Assembly: GCA_020252645.1 (NCBI GenBank)
Contig: JADCCN010000003.1
Location: 1 to 64,000 of the forward strand
Origin: Methylobacterium sp.
GTDB lineage: Bacteria > Pseudomonadota > Alphaproteobacteria > Rhizobiales > Beijerinckiaceae
Direction of reading: 5' to 3'
DNA length: 64,000 nt
Shown: positions 54,569 through 64,000 of the stretch, piece after piece
Numbering within the stretch: position 1 is the stretch's first letter
How the letters are laid out: each line of letters starts with the position of its first letter
The notes under the pieces: model-generated
The model's database searches: none
What the model was told of the DNA's origin: nothing
What the model saw: the letters and a program-made list of their open reading frames with translations, nothing else
Translations under genes and position numbers: made by a program

Positions 54569-54572
54569 GACG

Positions 54573-54612
54573 CATTTTTTCGAAGAAGTGGATACCGGTT
54601 GATCGAAGAAAA
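54573..54612. repeat. Diverged GCATTTTC-family palindrome
   Basis: GCATTTTTTCGAAGAAGTGG, then ATACCGGTT and a closing GAAAATGC, similar in plan to the units at 15420 but without the nested GC hairpin. The remaining 150 bases to the next start codon (54613-54761) hold no recognised gene and should contain the promoter of the ABC operon. Confidence 0.65.
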
Positions 54613-54761
54613 TGCGATCAATAACAAAAACAAAGGGCGGTCGATCCGTTCATTCAGATCGAATTTCGCTCAAGACGCATCCAACGTGCTGTGCGCTCGT
54701 GCATCGACGGGGCGGCAGCCAGAAACAACCTCGTCGCAAGAACAACAGGGAGACCACCACG

Positions 54762-56360
54762 ATGGACCGCAGAACATTCATCAAGACAACCGGCGGAGCG
54801 ACCTTGCTGGCCGCCACCGGCGGGCTCGCGACCCCGGCGATTTCGCAAGGCGCGAACAACCGCGTGCTGAAATTCGTGCCTCAGGCGAACCTCGCGAATT
54901 TCGACCCCATCTGGGGCACCCAATATGTGGTTCGCAACGCTGCGGCCCTCGTCTGGGATACGCCCTACGGCATCGACGAGAATTTCCAGCCCAAGCGCCA
55001 GATGGTGGAGAGCGAGAGCGTCTCGGCCGATGGCCTCGTCTGGACCTTCAAGCTGCGCCCGGGCCTGAAATTCCATGACGGCGTGCCGGTGACCGCGAAG
55101 GATGTCGTCGCCTCGCTCGTCCGCTGGTCCGCGCGTGACCCGATGGGCCTGATGATCCGCGCCATCCAGAACGAGATCGTCGCGGTGGATGATGTCACCT
55201 GGCGCTGGTCGCTGAAGAGACCCTATCCGAAGATGCTGCTGGCTTTGGGCAAGAACAACTCGCCCTGCTCCTTCATCATGCCGGAGCGCATCGCCAAGAC
55301 CGATCCTTTCCAGCAGATCACCGAATTCGTGGGCTCCGGCCCGATGCGCTTCATGCGCAACGAATGGGTGCCGGGCGCGAAGGCGGTTTTCGAGCGCTTC
55401 GCGGATTACAAGCCGCGCGAGGAGAAAGCCTCCTGGCTCTCGGGCGGCAAGCGCATCAATTTCGATCGCATCGAATGGGTCATCATGCCCGACCCGGCGA
55501 CCGCCTCGGCGGCCCTGCAATCGGGCGAGGTGGATTGGTGGGAAACCCCGCTGGCCGACCTCATCCCGCTGCTGAAGGCGAACCGGAACATCAATGTCGA
55601 TATCGCTGATCCGCTCGGCAATATCGGCGCCTTCCGCATGAACCACCTGCATGCGCCGTTCAACAACGTGAAGATCCGCCGCGCGATCCTCACGGCGATG
55701 AACCAGGAAGATTACATGCGCGCGATCGTCGGCGACGACAACGCGCTCTGGAAGCCGCTTCCGGGCTTCTTCACGCCGGGCACGCCGCTCTACACCGAAG
55801 CCGGTGGCGAGGTGTTGAAGATGCGGAACATCAACGCCGCCAAGAAACTGCTCGAAGAGGGCGGCTACAAGGGCGAGCCCGTCACCTGCGTCGTCGGACA
55901 GGATCTCGCGGCCGTGAAGGCCCAGGGTGAAGTGACCGCCGATCTCCTCAAGCGCCTCGGCATGAATGTCGATTTCGTGGCGACTGACTGGGGCACGGTG
56001 GGTGCGCGGCGCGCGCAGAAGACGCCTCCCGGGCAGGGCGGCTGGAGCATGTTCCACACCTGGCATGCGGGTGCGGATTGCATCAACCCGTCCTCCTACA
56101 CCGCCATTCGCGGCAACGGCGACAAGGCGTGGTTCGGCTGGCCCACCAGCGAGCGTGTGGAGAAGGAGGTCGAGAACTGGTTTGACGCGGCGGATCTTGC
56201 GGGCGAAAAGGCCGCGATGGCGCGCCTCAACCAGGCGGCCCTGGAGGATGTGATCTACGCTCCCACCGGCCTCTTCCTCAGCTACCAGGCGTGGCGGAAG
56301 AATGTGAACGGGATCACCAAGGGCCCGCTGCCGTTCTTCTGGGATGTCTCGAAGAGCTGA
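54762..56360 (+). CDS. ABC transporter substrate-binding protein (family 5, peptide type)
   Basis: 532 residues with a Tat-like signal (DRRTFIKTTGGATL, cleavage near AISQ). SBP family 5 marks: LRPGLKFHDGVPVTAKDVVASL and GPMRFMRNEWVPG. GGGAG lies 9-10 bases before ATG 54762. These proteins bind peptides but also amino-acid derivatives and opines. It heads an operon that reaches 63994, whose enzymes suggest an N-carbamoyl- or diaminopropionate-containing ligand. Confidence 0.94.
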   Translation: MDRRTFIKTTGGATLLAATGGLATPAISQGANNRVLKFVPQANLANFDPIWGTQYVVRNAAALVWDTPYGIDENFQPKRQMVESESVSADGLVWTFKLRPGLKFHDGVPVTAKDVVASLVRWSARDPMGLMIRAIQNEIVAVDDVTWRWSLKRPYPKMLLALGKNNSPCSFIMPERIAKTDPFQQITEFVGSGPMRFMRNEWVPGAKAVFERFADYKPREEKASWLSGGKRINFDRIEWVIMPDPATASAALQSGEVDWWETPLADLIPLLKANRNINVDIADPLGNIGAFRMNHLHAPFNNVKIRRAILTAMNQEDYMRAIVGDDNALWKPLPGFFTPGTPLYTEAGGEVLKMRNINAAKKLLEEGGYKGEPVTCVVGQDLAAVKAQGEVTADLLKRLGMNVDFVATDWGTVGARRAQKTPPGQGGWSMFHTWHAGADCINPSSYTAIRGNGDKAWFGWPTSERVEKEVENWFDAADLAGEKAAMARLNQAALEDVIYAPTGLFLSYQAWRKNVNGITKGPLPFFWDVSKS

Positions 56361-56394
56361 TCGGCAATCCTCCGGCAAGAAGAGAGGGGACGGG

Positions 56395-57336
56395 ATGTCA
56401 GGGTTTCTGCTGCGACGCGTGCTGGCGACCATTCCGGTCATGGGATTTGTCGCGCTCTTCGTCTTTTCCCTTCTCTACATCGCGCCGGGCGACCCCGCCG
56501 CGATCATCGCCGGCGATCAGGCCACCCCGGCGGATGTGGAACGCATCCGCGCGGGGCTCGGCCTTGACCGGCCCTATCTCGTGCGGTTCGCGGAATGGCT
56601 GTTCCGCGTGCTGCAGGGCGATCTCGGCACCTCGATCTTCACGAGCCTGCCGGTCTCGGATCTCATCGCTCAACGCATCGAGCCGACGCTCTCGCTGATG
56701 ATTGTCACGCTGATCCTCGCCATCATCGTGGCTGTTCCGCTCGGCGTGATCGCGGCGTGGAAGGCGAATTCGATAATCGACCGTGCGATCATGGCGCTGT
56801 CGGTGCTGGGTTTCTCGGTGCCGGTCTTCGTGGTGGGCTACCTGCTCGCCTGGATCTTCGCGCTGAAGCTCGATTGGCTGCCCGTGCAGGGCTATACCCC
56901 GCTCGCCAGGGGCTTCTGGCCCTGGCTCGAAAACCTCATCCTGCCGGCTGTCGCGCTCGGTTTCATCTATATCGCGCTCATCGCGCGCATCACCCGCGCC
57001 ACGATGATGGAGGTGCTGCAGCAGGATTATGTGCGCACCGCGCGCGCCAAGGGCGTGGGTGAGACCGCGATCCTCTTCCTGCACGCGCTGAAGAATGCCG
57101 CCGTGCCCATTGTCACGGTCATCGGCATCGGTGTCGCGCTGCTCATCGGGGGCGCGGTGGTGACCGAGAGCGTCTTCGCGATCCCCGGCCTCGGGCGCCT
57201 GACGGTGGATGCGATCCTCCGCCGCGATTACCCGGTCATCCAGGGTGTCGTGCTGATGTTCTCGTTCGTCTATGTGCTCATCAACCTCATTGTCGATGTG
57301 ATCTACACGCTCATCGATCCCCGCATCCGTTACTGA
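56395..57336 (+). CDS. ABC transporter permease (DppB-like)
   Basis: 313 residues with six membrane segments. The N-terminus [20 protein letters not shown] is typical of DppB-type proteins and the EAA loop is [25 protein letters not shown] lies about 5 bases before ATG 56395. It forms the channel with the next gene product. Confidence 0.95.
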   Translation: MSGFLLRRVLATIPVMGFVALFVFSLLYIAPGDPAAIIAGDQATPADVERIRAGLGLDRPYLVRFAEWLFRVLQGDLGTSIFTSLPVSDLIAQRIEPTLSLMIVTLILAIIVAVPLGVIAAWKANSIIDRAIMALSVLGFSVPVFVVGYLLAWIFALKLDWLPVQGYTPLARGFWPWLENLILPAVALGFIYIALIARITRATMMEVLQQDYVRTARAKGVGETAILFLHALKNAAVPIVTVIGIGVALLIGGAVVTESVFAIPGLGRLTVDAILRRDYPVIQGVVLMFSFVYVLINLIVDVIYTLIDPRIRY

Positions 57337-57346
57337 GGGGGCGAGC

Positions 57347-58258
57347 ATGTCGGAACCCGCTTCCCGCCCGCCCGGACTTGTCGTCGCGCCCGACCTGCCG
57401 GACATCATTCCGCAAAAGACGCCGCGCAAGGACCTCCTCGGTTTCATCCTCCGCAACCCGGCCATGGCCGCGGGCATCTTCATCCTCGGCTTCATGATGT
57501 TCATCGCGGTCTTCGCGCCGCTGCTCTTCACCGTGGACCCGACCGCGCTCGCGCCCTCGCGGCGCAACCGCGTTCCAAGCGAGCTCTACTGGTTCGGCAC
57601 CGATCATCTGGGGCGCGATATCTATTCGCGCGTCGTCTATGGCGCCCGAATCTCGCTCATTGTGGGTTTCGGCGTGGCGATCACAGCCTCGATTGCCGGG
57701 CTCGCCATCGGCCTCGTCTCCGGCATGGTGCGCTGGAGCGACGGAATCATCATGCGGATCGTCGACGGCATGATGTCGATCCCGCCGATCCTTCTCGCCA
57801 TCGCGCTGATGGCGCTCACTCGCGGCTCGGTGGGGAATGTCATTCTCGCGATCACGCTCGCGGAAATCCCCCGCGTCGCGCGCCTTGTGCGCGGCGTCGT
57901 GCTGACGCTTCGCGAGCAGCCTTATGTCGATGCCGCAATCGCCGCCGGCACCCGCACGCCGACGGTGATCCTTCGCCACATCCTCCCCAACACGCTCGCC
58001 CCCATGATCGTGCAGGCCACCTACATCTGCGCCTCGGCGATGATCGTGGAAGCGATCCTCAGCTTCATCGGCGCGGGCATTCCGCCGACCATCCCCTCCT
58101 GGGGCAACATCATGGCCGATGGCCGCACGCTCTGGCAGGTGCGCCCGCATATCGTGATGTTCCCGGCCATCTTCCTCTCGCTGACCGTGCTCGCCGTGAA
58201 CCTGGTTGGCGACGGCCTGCGCGACATTCTCGACCCGCGCATGGCGAAGAGGATCTAG
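57347..58258 (+). CDS. ABC transporter permease (DppC-like)
   Basis: 303 residues. It has the OppC N-terminal domain (about 25-75) with one membrane segment, then five more; marks include [19 protein letters not shown] and the EAA loop [18 protein letters not shown]. It starts 10 bases after the DppB-like stop. Confidence 0.95.
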   Translation: MSEPASRPPGLVVAPDLPDIIPQKTPRKDLLGFILRNPAMAAGIFILGFMMFIAVFAPLLFTVDPTALAPSRRNRVPSELYWFGTDHLGRDIYSRVVYGARISLIVGFGVAITASIAGLAIGLVSGMVRWSDGIIMRIVDGMMSIPPILLAIALMALTRGSVGNVILAITLAEIPRVARLVRGVVLTLREQPYVDAAIAAGTRTPTVILRHILPNTLAPMIVQATYICASAMIVEAILSFIGAGIPPTIPSWGNIMADGRTLWQVRPHIVMFPAIFLSLTVLAVNLVGDGLRDILDPRMAKRI

Positions 58259-58262
58259 GCTC

Positions 58263-59266
<1,004 letters not shown>

Positions 59267-59270
<4 letters not shown>

Positions 59271-60280
59271 GCATCCCGGTTCTCGAGGTCAATGATCTGA
59301 AGAAGCACTTCGCGCTGCCCGGTGGTTTCCTTGCGCCGCGCGGTTACGTCTATGCGGTGGATGGCGTCTCTTTTTCCATCCAGAAGGGCGAGACGCTCTC
59401 GCTCGTGGGTGAATCCGGCTGCGGGAAATCCTCGGTCGGCAAATCGATCCTCCGGCTCTACGAAATCACCGGCGGGCAGGTTTCGCTCTCCGGCCAGCGG
59501 ATCGACGATCTCTCCCCGGGCAAGCTGCGGCCCCTGCGCCGGCAGATGCAGGTGGTTTTCCAGGATCCGTTCTCCTCGCTCAATCCCCGCATGCGGGTGC
59601 GGAACATTCTGGCCGAGCCGATGACGAATTTCGGCCTCGCCTCGAACCGGGCCGAGATCGACAGGCGAGTCGGCGATCTCCTCGAAAAGGTCGGCTTGCC
59701 GCGCGAGGCCGCGAGCCGCTGGCCGCATGAATTCTCGGGCGGTCAGCGCCAGCGAATAGGGATCGCCCGCGCGCTTGCCGCCGAGCCTTCGCTCATCATC
59801 TGTGACGAGGCGGTCTCCGCGCTGGATGTCTCGGTGAAGGCGCAGATCGTGAACCTCCTGCAGGACCTTCAGAAGGAACTGGGCCTGGCTTTGCTCTTCA
59901 TCAGCCACGATCTCGCGATCGTCGAGCACATGACCCATCGCGTGGCCGTGATGTATCTCGGCCGCATCGTGGAGAAGGGCCCGCGCGATGCGATCTTCTC
60001 GCGCCCGCAGCACCCCTATACCCGGGCGCTTCTTTCCGCCGTGCCGGTGCCGGACCCGGAGATCAGGCGCGAGCGCATCCTGCTCACGGGCGATGTGCCG
60101 AGCCCCATCAACCCGCCGAAGGGCTGCCGCTTCCACACCCGCTGCGCTTACGCCTTCGATCGCTGCCGCAGCGAGGAGCCGTTGCTGAAGTCGCGTGGGC
60201 CGCAGCATGTCGCGGCCTGCCACCTGCATGATCGTCCGGAGGCGGAAAACCCGATGCTGAAGCCGGTGAGCGCGATCTGA
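59267..60280 (+). CDS. ABC transporter ATPase (DppF-like)
   Basis: 337 residues: Walker [11 protein letters not shown]-loop [13 protein letters not shown], signature [16 protein letters not shown], Walker [14 protein letters not shown] (Ala in place of the usual Pro, common in DppF). The C-terminus has [14 protein letters not shown]. The lyase gene follows after one base. Confidence 0.95.
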
Positions 60281-60281
60281 A

Positions 60282-61397
60282 ATGTCCGGCTGGCTGCTCA
60301 ATCCATCGCTCGATCGCAACCGCGCCTACGGCGCCGAGGAGCAGGCGATCCTGTCGCTGGAAGGCGCGAAGCGCGCGCGCGAAACCATTTCGCAATGGGA
60401 GGGCTACGAGCCGACGCCCCTGCGCAATCTCGCGCCACTCGCGGCGGAAGGCGGCCTCGCGCAGATTTTCTACAAGGATGAGGGGAGCCGCTTCACGCTG
60501 CGCAGTTTCAAGGCGCTTGGCGGGGCCTATGCCGTGCAAAGGCTCGTCGCCGCGCGCGGCACGGCGCAGGGGCTCACCGTCACCTCCGCGACGGATGGCA
60601 ACCATGGCCGCGCAGTCGCCTGGGGCGCGCGCAAGGCTGGCGTGAAGGCCGTGATCTATGTGCATCAGGGCGTGAGCGAGGGCCGTGCCGAGGCCATCCG
60701 CGGCTTTGGCGCCGAAGTGCGTCGCGAGGGTTCCAACTACGATGCTTCCGTGCGCGCCTGCGCGGAGGCGGCTGCGAGGAATGGCTGGCAGATCGTCTCG
60801 GATACCGCCTGGCCGGGCTATGAGGATGTGCCGCGCGATGTGATGCAGGGCTATGCCGTGCTCGCGATGGAAGCCGAGGAGGCCGGCGCGAAACCCACCC
60901 ATGTCTTCGTGCAGGGCGGAGTTGGCGGCATCGCGGCGGCTGTGCTCTCCTACCGCTGGGAGAAATACGGCGCGAGCCGCCCGAGGCTGATCGTGGTCGA
61001 GCCGGACAAGGCCGCATGCCTTTATGAGAGCGCCCGTGCCGGCACCTGGAAGGCCGTCGGCGGCGATCTCGATACGGTGATGGCCGGGCTTGCCTGCGGT
61101 GAGCCCTCCACACTCGCCTGGAAGCTTCTGCAACCCGGCGCGGATGCCTTCATGACCGTAACGGATCACGAGGCGAAGGCCGCCATGCGCCGCCTCGCGG
61201 AACTGCATGTCGTGGGCGGGGAATCGGGTGTCGCGGGGCTCGCGGGCCTGTTCCGCGCGGCGAAGGACCCGGAGATGCGCGAGGCATTCGGGCTCGATGC
61301 GACCTCGCGCGTGCTGCTCTACGGCACGGAAGGGGCGACGGACCCGCAAGTTTATCGCCAGATCGTGGGAAAAACACCGGAGGAGGTCTCCAAATGA
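60282..61397 (+). CDS. dpaL: Diaminopropionate ammonia-lyase
   Basis: 371 residues, PLP fold type II, YgeX/DpaL family. The Schiff-base lysine is in RFTLRSFKALGGAYA, followed by TSATDGNHGRAVAWGA and the phosphate-binding loop QGGVGGIAAAV. The enzyme splits 2,3-diaminopropionate to pyruvate and two ammonia via 2-aminoacrylate. A RidA-family gene at the end of the same operon would remove 2-aminoacrylate. The length matches the roughly 400-residue family. Confidence 0.92.
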   Translation: MSGWLLNPSLDRNRAYGAEEQAILSLEGAKRARETISQWEGYEPTPLRNLAPLAAEGGLAQIFYKDEGSRFTLRSFKALGGAYAVQRLVAARGTAQGLTVTSATDGNHGRAVAWGARKAGVKAVIYVHQGVSEGRAEAIRGFGAEVRREGSNYDASVRACAEAAARNGWQIVSDTAWPGYEDVPRDVMQGYAVLAMEAEEAGAKPTHVFVQGGVGGIAAAVLSYRWEKYGASRPRLIVVEPDKAACLYESARAGTWKAVGGDLDTVMAGLACGEPSTLAWKLLQPGADAFMTVTDHEAKAAMRRLAELHVVGGESGVAGLAGLFRAAKDPEMREAFGLDATSRVLLYGTEGATDPQVYRQIVGKTPEEVSK

Positions 61398-62341
61398 GCC
61401 GCATCATCACCGTGGGCGCCGCCCAGCTCGGCGCGATCCAGCGATCGGATAACCGCAGCGCGGTCGCAGCGCGCATGATCGAATTGATGCGGCAGGCGAA
61501 ATCCAGCGGCTGCGATCTCGTGGCCTTCCCGGAACTCGCCCTCACCACCTTCTTCCCGCGCTGGTTCATGGAGGATCAGGAGGAGATCGACACGTTCTTC
61601 GAGCACGAGATGCCCTCGAACGAGATCGCGCCCCTGTTCAGCGCAGCGCAGGAGATGGGCCTCGCCTTCATGCTCGGCTTTGCCGAGAAGGTCGATGAGG
61701 GGGGCAGGACGCGCCGTTTCAACACGCAGATCATCGTCGACAAGAGCGGCAAGCAAATCGCGAAATATCGCAAGATCCATCTGCCGGGCCATGCGGAACA
61801 TGAGCCGTGGCGTGCCTTCCAGCATCTCGAGAAGCGCTATTTCGAGGTCGGCAATCTCTCCTGGCCGGTGGTGCGTGCGGGCCCCGATCTCAACGGCGCG
61901 CTGCTGGGACAGATGATCTGCAACGACCGGCGCTGGCCCGAGAGCTACCGCGTGATGGGCTTGCAGGGGGTGGAGATGGTGCTGCTCGGCTACAATACGC
62001 CCGTGCACAACCCGCCCGCGCCGATGCATGACCGGCTCGGCGACTTCCACAATCATCTCGTAATGCAGGCCGGCGCCTACCAGAACGCGACCTGGGTTGT
62101 GGGTGTGGCCAAATGCGGCGTCGAGGAGGGCTGCGAGATGATCGGCGGTTCGGCCATCATCGCGCCGACGGGCGAGATCGTCGCGCAGGCCGTCACGCGC
62201 GAGGATGAGCTCGTGGTCGCGCGCTGCGATCTCGATCTCGGCCGGAGCTACAAGAATTCGACCTTCAACTTCGCCCGCCACCGCGAGCCGGAACAATACC
62301 GCATGCTCGTGGAGCGCAAGGGCGCGAAACCGCCGGAATAG
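61394..62341 (+). CDS. N-carbamoyl-D-amino-acid hydrolase-like carbon-nitrogen hydrolase
   Basis: 315 residues of the nitrilase superfamily. The Glu-Lys-Cys triad is in DLVAFPELALTT, YRKIHLPGH and MICNDRRWPESY, the last being characteristic of D-carbamoylases. Other matches are FNTQIIVDKSGK and FNFARHREPEQY near the C-terminus. It removes a carbamoyl group as CO2 and ammonia. The start overlaps the dpaL stop (ATGA). Which N-carbamoyl compound it uses here is unknown. Confidence 0.9.
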   Translation: MSRIITVGAAQLGAIQRSDNRSAVAARMIELMRQAKSSGCDLVAFPELALTTFFPRWFMEDQEEIDTFFEHEMPSNEIAPLFSAAQEMGLAFMLGFAEKVDEGGRTRRFNTQIIVDKSGKQIAKYRKIHLPGHAEHEPWRAFQHLEKRYFEVGNLSWPVVRAGPDLNGALLGQMICNDRRWPESYRVMGLQGVEMVLLGYNTPVHNPPAPMHDRLGDFHNHLVMQAGAYQNATWVVGVAKCGVEEGCEMIGGSAIIAPTGEIVAQAVTREDELVVARCDLDLGRSYKNSTFNFARHREPEQYRMLVERKGAKPPE

Positions 62342-62364
62342 GCGAACAAGAAAGGGGAACGGCC

Positions 62365-63525
62365 ATGCATGATCTGATCCTGAAAGGCGGGCGCGTCATC
62401 GATCCTTCGCAGAAGCATGATGGCGTGATCGATGTCGCCTTCACCGGCGGCAAGGTTTCCGGCTTCGGCAAGGACCTCAAGGGTGCGAAGGAGATCCGCG
62501 ACGTCTCGGGCCATATCGTGACGCCCGGGCTCATCGACATGCATACGCATGTCTATTGGGGCGGCACCTCGCTGGGAATCGATGCCGATGAATTCTGCCG
62601 TGTGTCAGGCGTCACCACCTCGGTGGATACGGGCTCGGCCGGGCCCGGCAACTGGCCGGGCTTCCGCAAGCATGTGATCGAGAAGGGCGAGGCGCGCATT
62701 CTCGCCTATCTGCATGTCAGCCATGCCGGCATCTACGGGTTCGACAAGCGCGTGATGGTGGGCGAAAGCCGCGACATGGCGTTGATGAACCCGATCGCCT
62801 GCGCCGAGGTCGCCGATGCCAATCGCGACCTCATCGTCGGCATCAAGGTGCGGGTAGGTTTGCATTCCTCCGGTGATCAGGGCACCGCGCCGCTGAACGT
62901 GGCGCTGCAGGTGGCCAACGAGGTCGGCATGCCGCTGATGTGCCATATCGACCATCCGCCGCCCTCCTACGAGGAGGTGATCGGCATGCTGCGGCCGGGC
63001 GATATTCTCACGCATGCCTTCCGGCCTTTCCCGAATTCCGCAGCCACCGCGCAGGGCACGGTGAAGGCCGAGGTGCTGGCGGCGCGCAAACGCGGCGTGC
63101 TTTTCGATATCGGCCACGGCAAGGGCTCCTTCGCTTTCAAGACCGCACGCGCCATGCTGGCGAATGGCTTCCTGCCGGATACGATTTCCTCGGATGTGCA
63201 TCAGCTCTGCATCGATGGTCCGGCCTATGATCAGGTGACGACGATGTCGAAGTTCCTCTGCCTTGGGATGGGCCTGAACGATGTCATTGCGGCCTCCACG
63301 CTCAATGCCGGCATGATGCTCCGGCGTCCGGAATATGGGTCTCTGAAGGTGGGCTCGCTGGGCGATGCGACCATCCTCACCATCCGCGAGGGCAAGTTCA
63401 GATACATGGATGTCGTGGGCGAGGAACTGATCGGCAACCAGAAGATTATCGGCGAAGGGGTGGTGCTCAAAGGCAGATGGTGGCACCCCAGACGCTCCAG
63501 CCGTTTCCCGAAGATCGCGAGCTGA
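62365..63525 (+). CDS. Metallo-amidohydrolase (dihydroorotase/deacetylase-like family)
   Basis: 386 residues. Metal ligands: VTPGLIDMHTHVYWGG, a candidate Lys in IVGIKVRVG, MCHIDHPPPSYEE, and Asp in ISSDVHQLC. It resembles the amidohydrolase/deacetylase group related to hydantoinases. The substrate is unknown; a cyclic ureide opened before the carbamoylase step is one possibility. GAAAGGGG lies about 6 bases before ATG 62365. Confidence 0.87.
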   Translation: MHDLILKGGRVIDPSQKHDGVIDVAFTGGKVSGFGKDLKGAKEIRDVSGHIVTPGLIDMHTHVYWGGTSLGIDADEFCRVSGVTTSVDTGSAGPGNWPGFRKHVIEKGEARILAYLHVSHAGIYGFDKRVMVGESRDMALMNPIACAEVADANRDLIVGIKVRVGLHSSGDQGTAPLNVALQVANEVGMPLMCHIDHPPPSYEEVIGMLRPGDILTHAFRPFPNSAATAQGTVKAEVLAARKRGVLFDIGHGKGSFAFKTARAMLANGFLPDTISSDVHQLCIDGPAYDQVTTMSKFLCLGMGLNDVIAASTLNAGMMLRRPEYGSLKVGSLGDATILTIREGKFRYMDVVGEELIGNQKIIGEGVVLKGRWWHPRRSSRFPKIAS

Positions 63526-63532
63526 GGTTGTC

Positions 63533-63994
63533 ATGACTCCCGAGCAACGCCTTGAACAAATGGGCCTTGTGCTGCCGGTGATGCCGAAGCCCGTGGCGAA
63601 TTACGTGCCGTTCCGCATGGCCGGGCCGTTCCTTTACCTCTCGGGGCAAGGGCCGAAACGGCCGGACGGCACCTACCGGCAGGGACGGCTTGGGCGCGAT
63701 ATCTCCGTCGAGGAGGCCTATCAGGAAGCACGACTCACGGGCCTCCAGCTGCTCTCGGTGGCCAAGGCCGCGCTTGGCGAACTCTCGCGCATCGAGGCGG
63801 TGGTGAAGCTCCTGGGCATGGTGAATGCCGAGCCGGATTTCGCCGATCACCCCAAGGTCGTCAATGGCTGCTCGGATCTCCTCGTCGAGGTTCTCGGCGA
63901 GGCGGGCCGTCACGCGCGCTCGGCAATCGGCATGGGCTCTCTGCCGAACCGTATGGCGGTGGAGATCGAGGCCATCCTGCTCGTGAGGTCGTGA
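63533..63994 (+). CDS. RidA/YjgF-family protein
   Basis: 153 residues. The family's catalytic Arg region is GRHARSAIGMGSLPNRMAVEIEAI at the C-terminus, and LYLSGQGPKRPDGTYRQG is in the first half. RidA-type enzymes deaminate reactive enamines/imines such as 2-aminoacrylate, the product expected from the DpaL in the same operon. It starts 7 bases after the amidohydrolase stop; the window ends 6 bases after its stop, so further operon genes may follow. Confidence 0.92.
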   Translation: MTPEQRLEQMGLVLPVMPKPVANYVPFRMAGPFLYLSGQGPKRPDGTYRQGRLGRDISVEEAYQEARLTGLQLLSVAKAALGELSRIEAVVKLLGMVNAEPDFADHPKVVNGCSDLLVEVLGEAGRHARSAIGMGSLPNRMAVEIEAILLVRS

Positions 63995-64000
63995 TGGGAA

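Overview
The window is about 64 kb of GC-rich DNA with tightly packed operons, many of whose genes overlap by 1-8 bases (ATGA, TGATG or GTGA junctions). Gene content (BMP-family ABC transporters, TRAP transporter, PreT/PreA, RutR-type regulator, URC genes, BiuH-like hydrolase) and the many short palindromic TAGAGCATG-type repeats point to an alphaproteobacterium, most likely of the Hyphomicrobiales (Rhizobiales). The genus cannot be fixed from the sequence. No phage, integrase, transposase gene, CRISPR array or rRNA was seen; one tRNA (Val, CAC) is present.

Layout. 1-3.2 kb: moaA, a DUF971 gene, an L,D-transpeptidase, tRNA-Val and several repeat elements. 3.2-10.1 kb (minus strand): a BMP-type ABC transporter operon that also encodes a probable biuret amidohydrolase, a paralogous cysteine hydrolase and a formyl-THF cyclo-ligase-like protein. 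10.3-11.9 kb: a photolyase-like protein of unusual domain order with a DCC-family partner. 12.0-15.4 kb: a decayed acyl-CoA ligase followed by SDR, acyl-CoA dehydrogenase and APH-like kinase genes. 15.4-17.8 kb: repeat arrays and a 5'-nucleotidase-like phosphatase. 17.8-30.2 kb (minus strand): one long nucleoside uptake and breakdown operon (second BMP ABC transporter, cdd, punA, deoC, deoA, deoB, urc1, urc4, upp). 30.5-40.6 kb: the reductive pyrimidine pathway (preT, preA, dihydropyrimidinase, beta-ureidopropionase-type hydrolase) with an NMT1-type ABC importer and a RutR-like repressor; two near-perfect RutR-type operators lie at 30396 and 33924. 40.7-41.4 kb: a second L,D-transpeptidase-like lipoprotein lacking the usual catalytic His and Arg. 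41.5-48.2 kb: LysR, SDR, split transketolase and a TRAP transporter. 48.2-54.3 kb: LysR, a beta-hydroxyacid dehydrogenase, an aldehyde dehydrogenase, an M20 carbamoylase-type hydrolase and an amidase. 54.8-64.0 kb: a peptide-type ABC transporter with diaminopropionate ammonia-lyase, N-carbamoyl amidohydrolase, a metallo-amidohydrolase and a RidA-family protein.

Taken together, most of the window is devoted to importing and dismantling nucleosides, pyrimidine bases and C-N compounds such as biuret-like ureides, N-carbamoyl compounds and diaminopropionate, for nitrogen and carbon. Two different routes for uracil (URC ring opening through UMP, and reductive PreTA-dihydropyrimidinase) are encoded side by side, with a shared operator region between them. 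The short repeats sit at CTAG/CTAA/TTAG tetranucleotides, and in four cases supply the TAG stop codon of the neighbouring gene.
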